From Sphingomonas bacterium (GTDB lineage Bacteria > Pseudomonadota > Alphaproteobacteria > Sphingomonadales > Sphingomonadaceae), in the NCBI GenBank assembly GCA_030149245.1, contig JASBRX010000040.1:1-62961 (forward strand): a stretch of DNA of 62,961 bases. The letters run 5' to 3'. Below the pieces are notes generated by a model. The model ran no database searches, was not told where the DNA came from, and saw only the letters and a program-made list of their open reading frames with translations. The translations under genes and the position numbers were made by a program. This document shows, piece after piece, positions 1-9,132 of the stretch. Position 1 is the stretch's first letter; each line of letters opens with the position of its first letter.

Positions 1-20
1 GGGACGCCCTTTCGATTCGA

Positions 21-38
21 CCGGCTCAAGCGAGCCGG
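21..38 (-). terminator. Hairpin downstream of the small lipoprotein gene
   Basis: Seven-base perfect arms (21-27 and 32-38) with a four-base loop lie 16 bases past the stop of the lipoprotein gene. No clear U-run follows in the minus direction, so terminator function is only suggested by position. Confidence 0.3.
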
Positions 39-53
39 GAGGCCGAACCGGAA

Positions 54-278
54 TTAGCCAGCGACGTTGTCGGCAGCGGCTTCCAGGTTGTCGGCAGCGT
101 TCTCAGCAGCGTCCTCGACGACTTCGTTGGTCGCGTTGTCGGCCATCATTTCCATGTTGTCGGCTTCGGCTTCCATGGCGTCAGCGACGTTCTCGGCGGT
201 GTTGTTCGCGGCAGGCGTGTTGCAAGCAGCGAGCGACATCAGGCCGGTCGCGGCAGCGACGATGAGAATCTTCTTCAT
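54..278 (-). CDS. Small acidic Ala/Asn-rich lipoprotein
   Basis: This 74-residue protein starts with MKK, a hydrophobic stretch and a lipobox LAAC at about residues 16-19, so it should be lipidated and exported. The mature part is acidic and low in complexity, rich in Ala, Asn, Glu and Asp, with heptad-like repeats (AADN, AENV) that could form a helical or coiled structure. An ATG six codons upstream (296) is in frame, but the MKK start gives a normal signal peptide. It resembles the small entericidin-like or circumsporozoite-like lipoproteins annotated in sphingomonads. The function is unknown; the gene stands alone in front of an M28 peptidase gene on the same strand. Confidence 0.7.
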   Translation of the reverse strand: MKKILIVAAATGLMSLAACNTPAANNTAENVADAMEAEADNMEMMADNATNEVVEDAAENAADNLEAAADNVAG

Positions 279-420
279 TCGTTTGCTCCCAAGCAAAGCT
301 ATTTCGGTTCGCCCCGGCCCGATTGCCGTGCGAGTTAGTCGGAATAGCGCCCGTTACGCGTCCGTCAATGGAAATTCATCTGTCAGCAAGGTTTGCGGCC
401 ACCCGAAATGGTGCGCTGCA

Positions 421-1791
421 TCACTTGACTGGGCCGATTTCCTCCGGCGCGTTCGCTACCACGGCGAGCATTGCGGTCCATGCCGCAACATTTTGGCGCA
501 ATTGTGCCGGATCGACCTTGTCGAGCGTGTCGTCGGGCGTGTGGTGGAGGTCGAAATAGCGGTTGCCGTCCTGTTGCAGGTCGATTCCCGCCACGCCGGA
601 TGCGATCAGGGCAGAGACATCCGCACCGCCGCTGGCGCGCTCGCGACCCCGGCTGATTCCGAGCGGGGCGAGCGCTGCCGCGACCCGGTCCCCGACCGGC
701 TTGGCGCTCTCGGGCAGCTTGAAATCGACTCGCCAGACGCGGTCCGCGCCGAAATCCGATTCGGCGGCGAGCGCATGGTTTTCGTCCTTGTGCGCGTCGA
801 AATAGGCTTTTCCGCCGAACACGCCGACCTCTTCCGCGCCCGCCCACAGGATGCGAATCGTGCGGCGCGGGGTGCCCGCGTCCATGATCCGCTTGGCTGC
901 GGCGGCAACGATGCCGCAGCCGGTGGCGTCGTCGAACGCGCCGGTGCCGAGATCCCAGCTGTCGAGGTGGCAGGCGACGACCACCATGCCAGCGGCGGGG
1001 TCGCTGCCGGGAACTTCGGCGATGATGTTGCCCGATTCGGTCGTGCCGATCTGGCGCGGGGTGAGGGTCAGCTTGACCTTTACCGGCTGCCCGCGCTTGA
1101 GGATGCGTTCAAGCTGTTCGGCATCGGGCAGCGACAGCGCAGCGGCCGGAATCGGGGTCACGCCATCGGCGAAATTGGTCACGCCGGTATGCGGGTTGCG
1201 GTGATAGTCGGTGCCGATCGAGCGAATCAGGATCGCCGCCGCGCCCTTGCGTGCCGCCACTGTCGGGCCACTGCGCCGGGCCGCACCGAATGCGCCATAT
1301 TGCGATCCGTCCTGCGTCCGGGTCATCGCATGGCTGACAAAGGCGATCTTGCCCTTGAGGCTGCCCTCGGGTGCGGCGTTGAGCGCGGCCAGGTCGGGGA
1401 AATAGGCGATCTCGGCTTCAAGCCCCTTGGCGTGTGTCGCGCCCGAGTTGCCGAGTGCGGTCAGATGGAGCGGCTGGGGGAAGGGGGCGAGCACTTCCAG
1501 CGTTTCGACGCCGCGCACCCAGGTTTTCATCTCGAACGGTTCGTTGCGGACATTCTTGAAGCCGAGCGCGGTCAGCTTTTTGAGCGACCAGGCGCGGGCG
1601 CGTGCCTCCGCCTCGGTCCCGGCAAGGCGCGGGCCGACTTCGGTGGTCAGTCCTTCGGTGATCTCAAAGGCCAGATCGTCCTTCAGCGCTTCGTCGCGCA
1701 GCGCGGCGGGGTCCATCGACTGGGCAAAGGCGGTGGCAGGAAGCGCGACCAGGGCAGTCGCGAGGGCGAAGCGGGTGAGGCGATGCGTCAT
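421..1791 (-). CDS. Secreted M28-family zinc metallopeptidase
   Basis: The protein (456 residues from the preferred start) begins with a Sec signal peptide ending near ATAFAQ and carries a PA-like insert region followed by an M28 peptidase domain. The metal-binding motif with HLDSWD is near residue 272, FDDATG follows, and the catalytic GAEEVG is near residue 318. M28 enzymes are co-catalytic zinc aminopeptidases or carboxypeptidases acting on peptides in the periplasm. An in-frame start at 1827 would add 12 residues before the signal peptide and is less likely. Substrate specificity cannot be read from the sequence. No operon partner is evident. Confidence 0.85.
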   Translation of the reverse strand: MTHRLTRFALATALVALPATAFAQSMDPAALRDEALKDDLAFEITEGLTTEVGPRLAGTEAEARARAWSLKKLTALGFKNVRNEPFEMKTWVRGVETLEVLAPFPQPLHLTALGNSGATHAKGLEAEIAYFPDLAALNAAPEGSLKGKIAFVSHAMTRTQDGSQYGAFGAARRSGPTVAARKGAAAILIRSIGTDYHRNPHTGVTNFADGVTPIPAAALSLPDAEQLERILKRGQPVKVKLTLTPRQIGTTESGNIIAEVPGSDPAAGMVVVACHLDSWDLGTGAFDDATGCGIVAAAAKRIMDAGTPRRTIRILWAGAEEVGVFGGKAYFDAHKDENHALAAESDFGADRVWRVDFKLPESAKPVGDRVAAALAPLGISRGRERASGGADVSALIASGVAGIDLQQDGNRYFDLHHTPDDTLDKVDPAQLRQNVAAWTAMLAVVANAPEEIGPVK

Positions 1792-1874
1792 GCAGTTGTC
1801 CCTAAAGTCGCGAAACGCATTCGTCATGGGCCGAAACCTCTTCCGATCGACAAAAACTGGGCTAGGTCAGGCCG

Positions 1875-2351
1875 ATGGGCGACGAGTCAGACATATTTGA
1901 CCGGATCATCGCATTCGTGCGCGGCATCGGCATTCCGGTGACGGAGGATGTGGTCGCTAACGATTCGTTCCTGCCTGCGGTCACGGTGACGGGCGGTGGC
2001 GTGGTGGTGGACCGCGCGCGGTTGCAATGGCCGGGCGACATTTTGCACGAGGCGGGGCATCTGGCGGTGCTGGAGGCCGAGGCGCGCGCCGGTGAGGTGC
2101 CCGACGACAGCGCCCTGGAACTGGCGGCGATGGCATGGTCCTATGCTGCGGCGGTCGAACTGAGGATCGATCCGGCAATCGTGTTTCACGAAGGTGGCTA
2201 TAAGGGCGGCGGTCCGGGTCTGGCGCAGTCCTATGCGATGGGCCTTTACATCGGCCTGCCCGAGCTGGTCGCGGCGGGGATGGCGCACACGCCAATGACC
2301 GCGCCGGAGGGCGCGCCGGTCTATCCCGCGATGCTCCGCTGGCTGCGCTGA
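1875..2351 (+). CDS. Hypothetical protein with HEAGH motif
   Basis: This 158-residue soluble protein contains HEAGHLAVLEAEA near residues 58-70, a zincin-like HExxH signature, preceded by a short variable region. A second region (AAMAWSYAAAVELRIDP, then FHEGGYKGGG) is hydrophobic but not a clear membrane segment. The HEAGH motif suggests metal binding and possible peptidase activity, but the protein is much shorter than classical M48 or M56 proteases and no third ligand can be assigned. It is transcribed divergently from the M28 peptidase gene with about 80 bases between starts, and is followed by ettA. Confidence 0.7.
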   Translation: MGDESDIFDRIIAFVRGIGIPVTEDVVANDSFLPAVTVTGGGVVVDRARLQWPGDILHEAGHLAVLEAEARAGEVPDDSALELAAMAWSYAAAVELRIDPAIVFHEGGYKGGGPGLAQSYAMGLYIGLPELVAAGMAHTPMTAPEGAPVYPAMLRWLR

Positions 2352-2426
2352 TTGCGTTGACGTCGTGCCGTCGCTACATCGCGCGTCAATCCCAGACCCG
2401 TTCGTTCGAATTTTCGGAGACCATAA

Positions 2427-4106
2427 GTGGCCGCCCAATACGCATTTGTCATGAAGGACATGACCAAGTCCTTCCCCGGCGCGCAAAAGCCGGTGCTGAG
2501 CAACATCAACCTGCAATTCTATCAGGGCGCGAAGATCGGCATCGTCGGCCCGAACGGCGCGGGCAAGTCGACCCTGATCAAGATCATGGCCGGCATCGAC
2601 AAGGATTTCAGCGGTGAGGCGTGGCCGGGTGAGAATATCACCGTCGGCTATCTGGAGCAGGAGCCGCAGCTCGACCCGAGCAAGTCGGTGCTGGAGAACG
2701 TCAAGGACGGCGCGCGCGAGACCGCCGATCTGGTCGAGCGCTTCAACGCGATCTCGGCCGAGATGGGCGATCCCAAGGACGACACCGATTTCGACGCGCT
2801 GATGGAGGAAATGGGCGACCTTCAGGCCAAGATCGACGCGGTCGATGGCTGGAGCCTGGACAACCAGCTCGAGATCGCGATGGAAGCGCTGCGTTGCCCG
2901 CCGGGCGACTGGAGCGTCGAGAATCTGTCGGGCGGTGAAAAGCGCCGCGTCGCGCTGACCCGGCTGTTGATCCAGAAGCCGTCGATCCTGCTGCTCGACG
3001 AACCGACCAACCATCTCGACGCCGAAAGCGTCAAATGGCTGGAAAACCACCTGAAGGAATATGCCGGCGCGGTGCTGATGATCACCCACGACCGCTATTT
3101 CCTCGACAATGTGGTCGACTGGATTCTCGAGCTCGATCGCGGGAAGTACTTCCCGTACGAGGGCAATTACTCGACCTATCTGGAAAAGAAGGCCAAGCGC
3201 CTGGAGCAGGAGGACCGCGAGGCCACCGGCCGCCAGAAGGCGATCAAGGACGAGCTGGAGTGGATTCGCGCCGGCGTGAAGGGCCGCCAGACCAAGTCCA
3301 AGGCGCGTATCTCGAAGTTCGAACAGCTGGTCGAAGCGCAGCAGAACCGCACCCCGGGCAAGGCGCAGATCGTCATTCAGGTGCCCGAGCGCCTGGGCGG
3401 CAAGGTGATCGAGGTCGAGAACCTGTCGAAATCCTATGGCGACAAGCTGCTGTTCGAAAACCTGTCCTTCACCCTCCCGGCCGGCGGCATCGTCGGTGTG
3501 ATCGGGCCAAACGGCGCGGGCAAGTCGACGCTGTTCAAACTGATCACCGGCCAGGAACAGCCCGACGAAGGCAAGATCGAGATCGGCACCACCGTGCGCC
3601 TCGGCTATGTCGACCAGAGCCGGGATCACCTCGACCCGACCAAGAATGTCTGGGAGGAAATCTCGGACGGGCTCGATTACATGAAGGTCAACGGCCACGA
3701 CCAGTCGACCCGCGCCTATGTCGGCGCGTTCAACTTCAAGGGCCAGGACCAGCAGAAGAATGTTGGCAAGCTGTCGGGCGGTGAACGCAACCGCGTCAAC
3801 ATCGCCAAGATGCTGAAGCGCGGCGGCAATGTGCTGCTGCTCGACGAACCGACCAACGACCTCGACGTCGAAACGCTGGGCGCGCTGGAAGAGGCGATCG
3901 AGAATTTCGCGGGTTGCGCCGTGGTCATCAGCCATGACCGCTTCTTCCTCGATCGTCTGGCCACGCATATTCTGGCGTTCGAAGGCAATTCGCACGTTGA
4001 GTGGTTCGAGGGCAATTTCGAAGCGTATGAGGAGGACAAGCGGCGTCGTCTGGGCGACGCGGCGGATCGTCCGACGCGGTTGGCGTATAAGAAGCTGACG
4101 CGGTGA
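2427..4106 (+). CDS. ettA: Energy-dependent translational throttle protein EttA (ABC-F)
   Basis: The 559-residue protein has two ABC ATPase domains and no membrane segments. Walker A GPNGAGKST is at residues 41-49 and again near 360; signature LSGGEKRR and LSGGERNR are each followed by LLLDEPTN. The linker between the domains is the charged arm typical of EttA. ABC-F EttA binds the ribosomal E site and couples translation initiation to the ATP/ADP ratio. The start is GTG, with a GGAGA ribosome binding site at 2416-2420. The length matches the family (about 555 residues). The 100-base tail region after the stop is AT-rich compared with the gene. Confidence 0.95.
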   Translation: MAAQYAFVMKDMTKSFPGAQKPVLSNINLQFYQGAKIGIVGPNGAGKSTLIKIMAGIDKDFSGEAWPGENITVGYLEQEPQLDPSKSVLENVKDGARETADLVERFNAISAEMGDPKDDTDFDALMEEMGDLQAKIDAVDGWSLDNQLEIAMEALRCPPGDWSVENLSGGEKRRVALTRLLIQKPSILLLDEPTNHLDAESVKWLENHLKEYAGAVLMITHDRYFLDNVVDWILELDRGKYFPYEGNYSTYLEKKAKRLEQEDREATGRQKAIKDELEWIRAGVKGRQTKSKARISKFEQLVEAQQNRTPGKAQIVIQVPERLGGKVIEVENLSKSYGDKLLFENLSFTLPAGGIVGVIGPNGAGKSTLFKLITGQEQPDEGKIEIGTTVRLGYVDQSRDHLDPTKNVWEEISDGLDYMKVNGHDQSTRAYVGAFNFKGQDQQKNVGKLSGGERNRVNIAKMLKRGGNVLLLDEPTNDLDVETLGALEEAIENFAGCAVVISHDRFFLDRLATHILAFEGNSHVEWFEGNFEAYEEDKRRRLGDAADRPTRLAYKKLTR

Positions 4107-4210
4107 TAAAAATGTTCGGCCTTCATTTTTTCGATTTCCGAACGTGACACTCTCAGTGGTTTGCCTGATCGTCCGTCAATCAACCATCATCATTTGATTG
4201 GAGCTAGCTG

Positions 4211-4813
4211 ATGTTTCGATGGGCTTGCGCGATGGCTGCTCTGATCTCAACGCAACCTGCGTATGCCGCCGAATGTCCTGAGAAGCGGCCAGAAAGTTAC
4301 GAAACCTTCTCTGGTTACGCTGCGAAGATCAAGCAGGCTTTTAAGCCGAAGAGCGAGTTTGAAACGACAGCTCAATTCGAGCTGCGTCGGCAAGCGGCGA
4401 TCACACAAATGAGCAAGCCCGTAGCTATATTCCATCGGATTGATCGATCCGATTTTACTTATGACGCGGACACTGGAAAATTGCGTCATCGGAGAGGCTT
4501 GGAATCTCTTCTTGAGATTGGATTTAGCGATAGCAGTAGCGTCAATTTTGTTGAATTCAATTTCGATGATAGCAACTATAAGACCAACCTAGAGGCTCTA
4601 TTCGATTTTAAGATGGAGGCCCCAGTTGCGGAGATTTTCCGTACATCGTCTTCACGAAATTCAATCGATTATCTGATATGGCTTGAACCGCGCGAGCCGT
4701 TCGTAGGATTTGAGGCGGGCCGTCTCCCGGATGGGAAGCGCACGAGCACTGACGTTATTTATACTCGAATCGTTTGCGTATTTCCTAAGGCATTGGACAT
4801 TTACCCTAACTAG
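4211..4813 (+). CDS. Secreted orphan protein of low GC content
   Basis: This 200-residue protein has a signal peptide ending near AYAA (residues 16-19) and a mature domain with four cysteines in total (two in the signal or early mature part, one near the C-terminus). I recognise no domain. The gene and its flanks are visibly lower in GC than the neighbours and use A/T-ending codons freely, unlike the strongly GC-biased genes around it; this suggests recent acquisition. A good ribosome binding site (GGAGCT) precedes the ATG by a few bases. It lies between two core-type genes with no mobile element remnant visible. Confidence 0.7.
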   Translation: MFRWACAMAALISTQPAYAAECPEKRPESYETFSGYAAKIKQAFKPKSEFETTAQFELRRQAAITQMSKPVAIFHRIDRSDFTYDADTGKLRHRRGLESLLEIGFSDSSSVNFVEFNFDDSNYKTNLEALFDFKMEAPVAEIFRTSSSRNSIDYLIWLEPREPFVGFEAGRLPDGKRTSTDVIYTRIVCVFPKALDIYPN

Positions 4814-4833
4814 CACGTCATTTTTGCCTCTAG

Positions 4834-5832
4834 ATGGTGGCGGCAATGCAGACCCTTTCCACCCTTCGCGATATCCGTGGTTTCGAGAACCTGTGGGCGG
4901 AACTCACATTCCGCGCGCCGCGCGTGGTGCGGCGCGACCAGAGCGAGCGGATGCTGATCGATACGCTCGGGCTGGGGCTGGAGCAGGTGATCCAGTATCT
5001 GGGTTGGGAGCGGCCCGAGCTGGATGCGTTCGAGGATTGGGTGATCGCGACGGCAGGGCGGCCCGATCCGCTCACGGTCGCGCGCTATCATGCGACGCTG
5101 GACGGGGCGCCGTTACCGGACGCGGTGCAAGCGCGGTTGGATGCGATCGACGCGATGCCCGATGTGCTGGATGCGGACGATCTGGCGCATTGGGAGCGCG
5201 AGGGCTGGGTGACGCTGCGCGGCGCGATTTCGCACGATGAGGCCGCGCAGGTCGAGGCGTTGTTGTGGCGGTTGCTGGACGCCGATCCGGCGCAGCCCGA
5301 AAGCTGGTACGGCCAGAACCTTAACGGCATCATGGTCCAGCATTTTCAGGACCCGGCGCTGGAAATCGCGCGCCGATCACCGCGTGTGCACAAGGCGTTC
5401 GCCCAGCTCTGGGGTACCAGCGACCTGTGGTGCATTGTCGACCGGATGAGCTTCAACCCGCCCGAAATTCCCGGGCGACCGTTTCAGGGGCCCAAGATGC
5501 ACTGGGACGTCAGCCTGGCCAAGCCGATCCCGTTCGCCACGCAGGGGATCCTGTACCTGACCGACACAGCGGCGGATCAGGGGGCGTTCGCTCTTCTGCC
5601 CGGTTTCCACCACCGGCTCGATGCGTGGCTGGAGGAGATCGGGGACACCGACCCGCGCATGGTGCATCTCGACCCACAGGCAGTGCCGATCGCGGCGGCG
5701 GCGGGGGATCTGGTGATCTGGCGCCAGGACCTTCCACATGGCGCGAGCCCCAACCGCTCGACGCGCCCGCGGATGGCGCAATATGTGAACTTCTACTCGC
5801 CCGCGCTGACGGTCCACGGCGACTGGCGGTAA
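4834..5832 (+). CDS. Phytanoyl-CoA dioxygenase (PhyH) family protein
   Basis: The 332-residue protein carries the iron(II)/2-oxoglutarate facial triad: H223-x-D225 in MHWDVS, and H302 in DLPHGASPN, followed by NRSTRPR whose Arg could bind 2-oxoglutarate. The region GWVTLRGAISHDEAAQ at about residues 130-145 is the usual N-terminal signature of PhyH-type oxygenases. Family members hydroxylate acyl-CoA, amino acid or secondary-metabolite substrates; the substrate here is not evident. A second possible start is ATG at 4846. The gene ends six bases from the stop of the convergent Uma2 gene. Confidence 0.85.
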   Translation: MVAAMQTLSTLRDIRGFENLWAELTFRAPRVVRRDQSERMLIDTLGLGLEQVIQYLGWERPELDAFEDWVIATAGRPDPLTVARYHATLDGAPLPDAVQARLDAIDAMPDVLDADDLAHWEREGWVTLRGAISHDEAAQVEALLWRLLDADPAQPESWYGQNLNGIMVQHFQDPALEIARRSPRVHKAFAQLWGTSDLWCIVDRMSFNPPEIPGRPFQGPKMHWDVSLAKPIPFATQGILYLTDTAADQGAFALLPGFHHRLDAWLEEIGDTDPRMVHLDPQAVPIAAAAGDLVIWRQDLPHGASPNRSTRPRMAQYVNFYSPALTVHGDWR

Positions 5833-5838
5833 GGGGCG

Positions 5839-6411
5839 TCAGAGAGTTGCGGTTTCGACCCTCAATCCGGGGATCGTGGCAGCGGTGATGGCCGCGCCAA
5901 AGGCGATCTCGCGGCGCTCGGTATAGGTGCCGTCGATCGGTGACCACAGCTGGTGGATGATCGATCCGTTGATGTCTACGACCCAATATTCCGGAACACC
6001 CTCGCGTGCATAGATTATCGCCTTGCGGCCCAGATCATTGCGAAGCGTGGTGTCGGCGACCTCGACCACCAGAGCCAGTGAGGCGAGGGGGATCAAGCCA
6101 TCGCCCTCCGCCTCGCTCGTGATCGCGATATCTGGCTCAGGCACATTATGGGGCGGCATGGCGACCGATCCCTCGATCAGCGCCTCAAGATTGTCCGCAC
6201 GTCCGGAAAGCGCTGCGGCGAGCAATACGAGAAGTCGAGTCTGGACACGCGCGTGCGGCCGGTGTTGCGCGTTCATATAGACGACCTCCCCCTCGATCAG
6301 TTCGGTTCGGCCGTAGACGTCGAACGCGCCGGCATCGTCGAGCAGCAGATAATCCTCGACGCGCAACTTCACCGGTTTCCACTCGGTGGTCGGGGGGATG
6401 GCATCGGTCAT
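5839..6411 (-). CDS. Uma2 family endonuclease (DUF820)
   Basis: This 190-residue protein has the PD-(D/E)xK-like arrangement of Uma2 proteins: EPDIAI near residue 113, VVEVADTT with the catalytic-type Glu near residue 136, followed by R-D-KAIIYAREGVPEYWVVD. The fold is that of restriction-endonuclease-like nucleases, but in vivo roles of Uma2 proteins are unknown; they are common in cyanobacteria and scattered in other bacteria, often as horizontally moved genes. It is in the opposite orientation to the PhyH gene and 36 bases downstream of the nadA stop, so it may be cotranscribed with nadA. Confidence 0.85.
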   Translation of the reverse strand: MTDAIPPTTEWKPVKLRVEDYLLLDDAGAFDVYGRTELIEGEVVYMNAQHRPHARVQTRLLVLLAAALSGRADNLEALIEGSVAMPPHNVPEPDIAITSEAEGDGLIPLASLALVVEVADTTLRNDLGRKAIIYAREGVPEYWVVDINGSIIHQLWSPIDGTYTERREIAFGAAITAATIPGLRVETATL

Positions 6412-6447
6412 GCGGTCATCCTACCACAGCCTTTGCTCGCGAAAAAC

Positions 6448-7446
6448 TCAATCCCCCGTCACCCGCAACGGCCCCAGGTCGCCCAGACCCACCGTGCCGC
6501 TGGCCATTGCCAGCATCCGGTCGAGGCTCTTCTTGGCCTTGAGGCGAATGTCCTCGGCGATCTCGATCCGCGGTTCGAGGTCGCGTAGCGCCACGTACAG
6601 CTTCTCCAGCGTGTTGAGCGCCATGTACGGGCAGATGTTGCAGTTGCAGTTCCCGTCCGCACCGGGCGCGCCGATGAAGGTCTTTTCCGGCACCGCCTTT
6701 TCCATCTGATGGATGATGTGCGGTTCGGTCGCGACGATCAGCGTGTCGCCGTCGAAATCCTTGGCGAATTGCAGGATGCCGCTGGTTGATCCGACATAAT
6801 CGGCATGGTCGAGCACGTGCGGCGGGCATTCGGGGTGCGCCGCCACCGGGGCGTTCGGGTGCTGGGCCTTGAGCTTGAGCAGCTCGGTCTCGCTAAACGC
6901 CTCGTGCACGATGCACACGCCCGGCCAGAGCAGCATGTCGCGGCCCATCTTGCGGTTGATATAGCCGCCGAGATGCTTGTCGGGGCCGAAGATGATCTTC
7001 TGTTCCGGCGGGATCTGGCTCAGGATCTTTTCGGCGGACGAGCTGGTGACGATGATGTCGCTGAGCGCCTTCACCTCGACCGAGCAGTTGATATAGGTCA
7101 GCGCGATATGGTCGGGATGCTGCGCGCGGAAGGCGGCGAACTGGTCGGGCGGGCAGCTATCCTCCAGACTGCAGCCGGCGTTCATGTCGGGCAGGATCAC
7201 GGTCTTATCGGGCGACAGGATCTTGGCCGTTTCCGCCATGAAGCGCACGCCGCAGAAGGCGATCACTTCGGCATCGGTTTCCGCCGCCTTGCGGCTCAGC
7301 TCCAGGCTGTCGCCGACGAAATCGGCGAGGTCCTGGATTTCCGGCTTCTGGTAATAATGCGCCAGGATGACCGCGTTGCGCTCCTTGCGCAGACGGTCGA
7401 TCTCCGCGCGGATGTCGATGCCGGACAGGTCGGTGCGTGCGTTCAT
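6448..7446 (-). CDS. nadA: Quinolinate synthase NadA
   Basis: NadA condenses iminoaspartate with dihydroxyacetone phosphate to quinolinate, the second step of de novo NAD synthesis, using a [4Fe-4S] cluster. The 332-residue protein has the three expected cluster cysteines: C92 in AGCSLEDSC, C207 in HPECPP and C272 in CNCNICPYM. The early motif ILAHYYQKPEIQD and the TSSSA motif also fit the family. The gene sits 50 bases after a predicted membrane protein gene on the same strand. The next enzyme, nadC, is encoded about 6 kb away on the other strand; nadB is not in the window. Confidence 0.97.
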   Translation of the reverse strand: MNARTDLSGIDIRAEIDRLRKERNAVILAHYYQKPEIQDLADFVGDSLELSRKAAETDAEVIAFCGVRFMAETAKILSPDKTVILPDMNAGCSLEDSCPPDQFAAFRAQHPDHIALTYINCSVEVKALSDIIVTSSSAEKILSQIPPEQKIIFGPDKHLGGYINRKMGRDMLLWPGVCIVHEAFSETELLKLKAQHPNAPVAAHPECPPHVLDHADYVGSTSGILQFAKDFDGDTLIVATEPHIIHQMEKAVPEKTFIGAPGADGNCNCNICPYMALNTLEKLYVALRDLEPRIEIAEDIRLKAKKSLDRMLAMASGTVGLGDLGPLRVTGD

Positions 7447-7496
7447 CGTGATGCCCTCTGATTCGAGGGCTCACATGGCCTTGTCGGGGTTCGGGT

Positions 7497-8273
7497 TCAA
7501 CCCATTGGCGGCATCGGGCCGAACTCAAGCGGCGCGACCGAAGCGCCGGGCGTGCCGGCCGTAACCCAAGTGTAGATCGCGTCGCCGACTGGCGAATAGA
7601 CGATCGCCTCGGTTCCGGCCATCACCGTCAGCGTGACGCCGATGCCCCATAGCCAAGCGCGGTGCACGCGTCCGGTGCGGAGAAGGTCGCGGATCACACC
7701 GGCGATCGGAAAGGCAAGGCCGCACGCCATCGCGATCTGATACGACCACGGGATCATCAGCGGCATCGGCAACAGGCGCCCGAAACCCGGTGCAAGCAGC
7801 GCCGCCATCGCGCACAGATGCAAGCGGCGGTGCCAGTCGGTGCGCTTGCGCATCGCGACGGCGGCACTGGTCAGCCCGGCGAACAGCAGCACGACCAATG
7901 GATTGGCGATCAGGAAATGCTGCGGTTGAAAGAAGAAGGGCGCTTGCGCCGCCTGAATCCGCCAGATGATGACAGCGAACCCTGCGACCACCATCGCCGC
8001 GACCCAGGCAGCCGCGAGCCAGCCGAGCCTGCGGTGCAGGTCCAGCGACCCACGCGTCGCGAGAAAGGTCTGGGCGACATAGAGAACCACCCAGCCAAAG
8101 AAGATGATGCCATGGACATGCACGAAGGTCGGGGCACCGAATGACGACCGCCCCATCGCCAGATGAAGGCTGAAGCCTGCCACCAGGATTAGCGCCATGA
8201 GAAGTGCGCTGATCTCGAAAAAACGTGAATCGCGCGCACGCGCGCCAGTCCTGCCCCCGACGATCGTTGCCAT
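7497..8273 (-). CDS. Predicted seven-helix inner membrane protein
   Basis: This 258-residue protein has about seven hydrophobic segments and several histidines in or next to them (FVHVHG near residue 50, DLHRR, DWHRRLHL), which resembles DUF2306-like or b-type cytochrome-like membrane proteins, but no family can be fixed. The start at 8273 is preceded by a GGGGGA ribosome binding site; an upstream ATG at 8306 has none. It is upstream of nadA on the same strand and might be cotranscribed with it. Function unknown. Confidence 0.75.
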   Translation of the reverse strand: MATIVGGRTGARARDSRFFEISALLMALILVAGFSLHLAMGRSSFGAPTFVHVHGIIFFGWVVLYVAQTFLATRGSLDLHRRLGWLAAAWVAAMVVAGFAVIIWRIQAAQAPFFFQPQHFLIANPLVVLLFAGLTSAAVAMRKRTDWHRRLHLCAMAALLAPGFGRLLPMPLMIPWSYQIAMACGLAFPIAGVIRDLLRTGRVHRAWLWGIGVTLTVMAGTEAIVYSPVGDAIYTWVTAGTPGASVAPLEFGPMPPMG

Positions 8274-8385
8274 TTTGTCCCCCGCAGATCGTTGCGGGGG
8301 CGACACGTATCACATCGACCGGTGAAAGCGAATGTCGCAGTTGCGCCCATACCCGGCCAACGGCGGCGCCCGCCGGGAAACAAGG

Positions 8386-9132
8386 TTACTTTGTCGCGGC
8401 TTCGCGCTCCGCCCGTTCGCGCAGCACCTGTTCGATCGATTTGGACACGTCCCAGCGTTCGCGGTCGGTGGAGCTGCGCTCGTCGGGGAACAGCGCCTCG
8501 ACCGTCACGTCCATGCCGGTCGCGCGTAGCGGCATGGAGAAGCTGCGCTCGACCGCGCGACGGGTGGCATCACGGGCAAGGCGCATCGGGGTCGGCTCAC
8601 GCGCCTGTCGCACGAGTTCCTTCTGCCCGGCGGCGCGGTTGGCGGCGTCGAGCCGCTCCTCGCTGTCGGTCAGCGTCATCAGCACGCCGCCCTCGCCATA
8701 TTCGCGGATATTGTTGAGATCGACTTCCGGCCCCACGACTTCGAGCGGGGGGAGGGCGATGCTGAGCTTCTTTGTGGCCGGATCCCAGATGACGTCGCGC
8801 TGGTTGAGCTTGCCGAGATCGACCTCGTAGCGGACCGAGCCGGGCATGATCATCGTCTTTTGCGCTGTAAAGCCCATCCGGGTCTGGGTCGTGGTAACGA
8901 CTGCGACATAGCGTGCCGCAAAGGCGGACAGGCGGTTCTGCTCGCGCAGCCCCTGCAGGCTGGCGCTCGCGACTGTCACCGGATCGGGGCCGCCGGTCAG
9001 CCGGTCGAACGCGCTGCGCCCCACGAAATAGAGCGCCGCACCGACCGCCAGCGCCATCGCCAGCACCATGCCCAACGCAATGAGGCAGCCCTGGGCGAGT
9101 CCGCTGCGCTGCTTTACGCCGCTCTGGTCCAT
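8386..9132 (-). CDS. DUF4230 membrane-anchored protein
   Basis: The 248-residue protein has one N-terminal transmembrane helix (about residues 14-38) and a DUF4230 domain with the typical WDPATKKLSIALPPLEV stretch and a C-terminal charged helix. Proteins of this family are of unknown function, predicted to sit in the inner membrane with the domain outside. The start has an AAGGAG site four bases upstream and overlaps the stop of the upstream MBL gene by 19 bases, so the two genes are probably cotranscribed and translationally coupled. Confidence 0.8.
   Translation of the reverse strand: MDQSGVKQRSGLAQGCLIALGMVLAMALAVGAALYFVGRSAFDRLTGGPDPVTVASASLQGLREQNRLSAFAARYVAVVTTTQTRMGFTAQKTMIMPGSVRYEVDLGKLNQRDVIWDPATKKLSIALPPLEVVGPEVDLNNIREYGEGGVLMTLTDSEERLDAANRAAGQKELVRQAREPTPMRLARDATRRAVERSFSMPLRATGMDVTVEALFPDERSSTDRERWDVSKSIEQVLRERAEREAATK

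Noticed and set aside
67..1941. Long plus-strand open frame antisense to the M28 peptidase
   Set aside because: It has no ribosome binding site or recognisable family, is Arg/Gly/Ala-rich from GC bias, and is fully explained by the peptidase and lipoprotein genes on the other strand.
1887..3995. 702-codon minus-strand frame antisense to ettA
   Set aside because: The strong GC codon bias of ettA opens this antisense frame; the product is His/Asp/Leu-rich without motifs.
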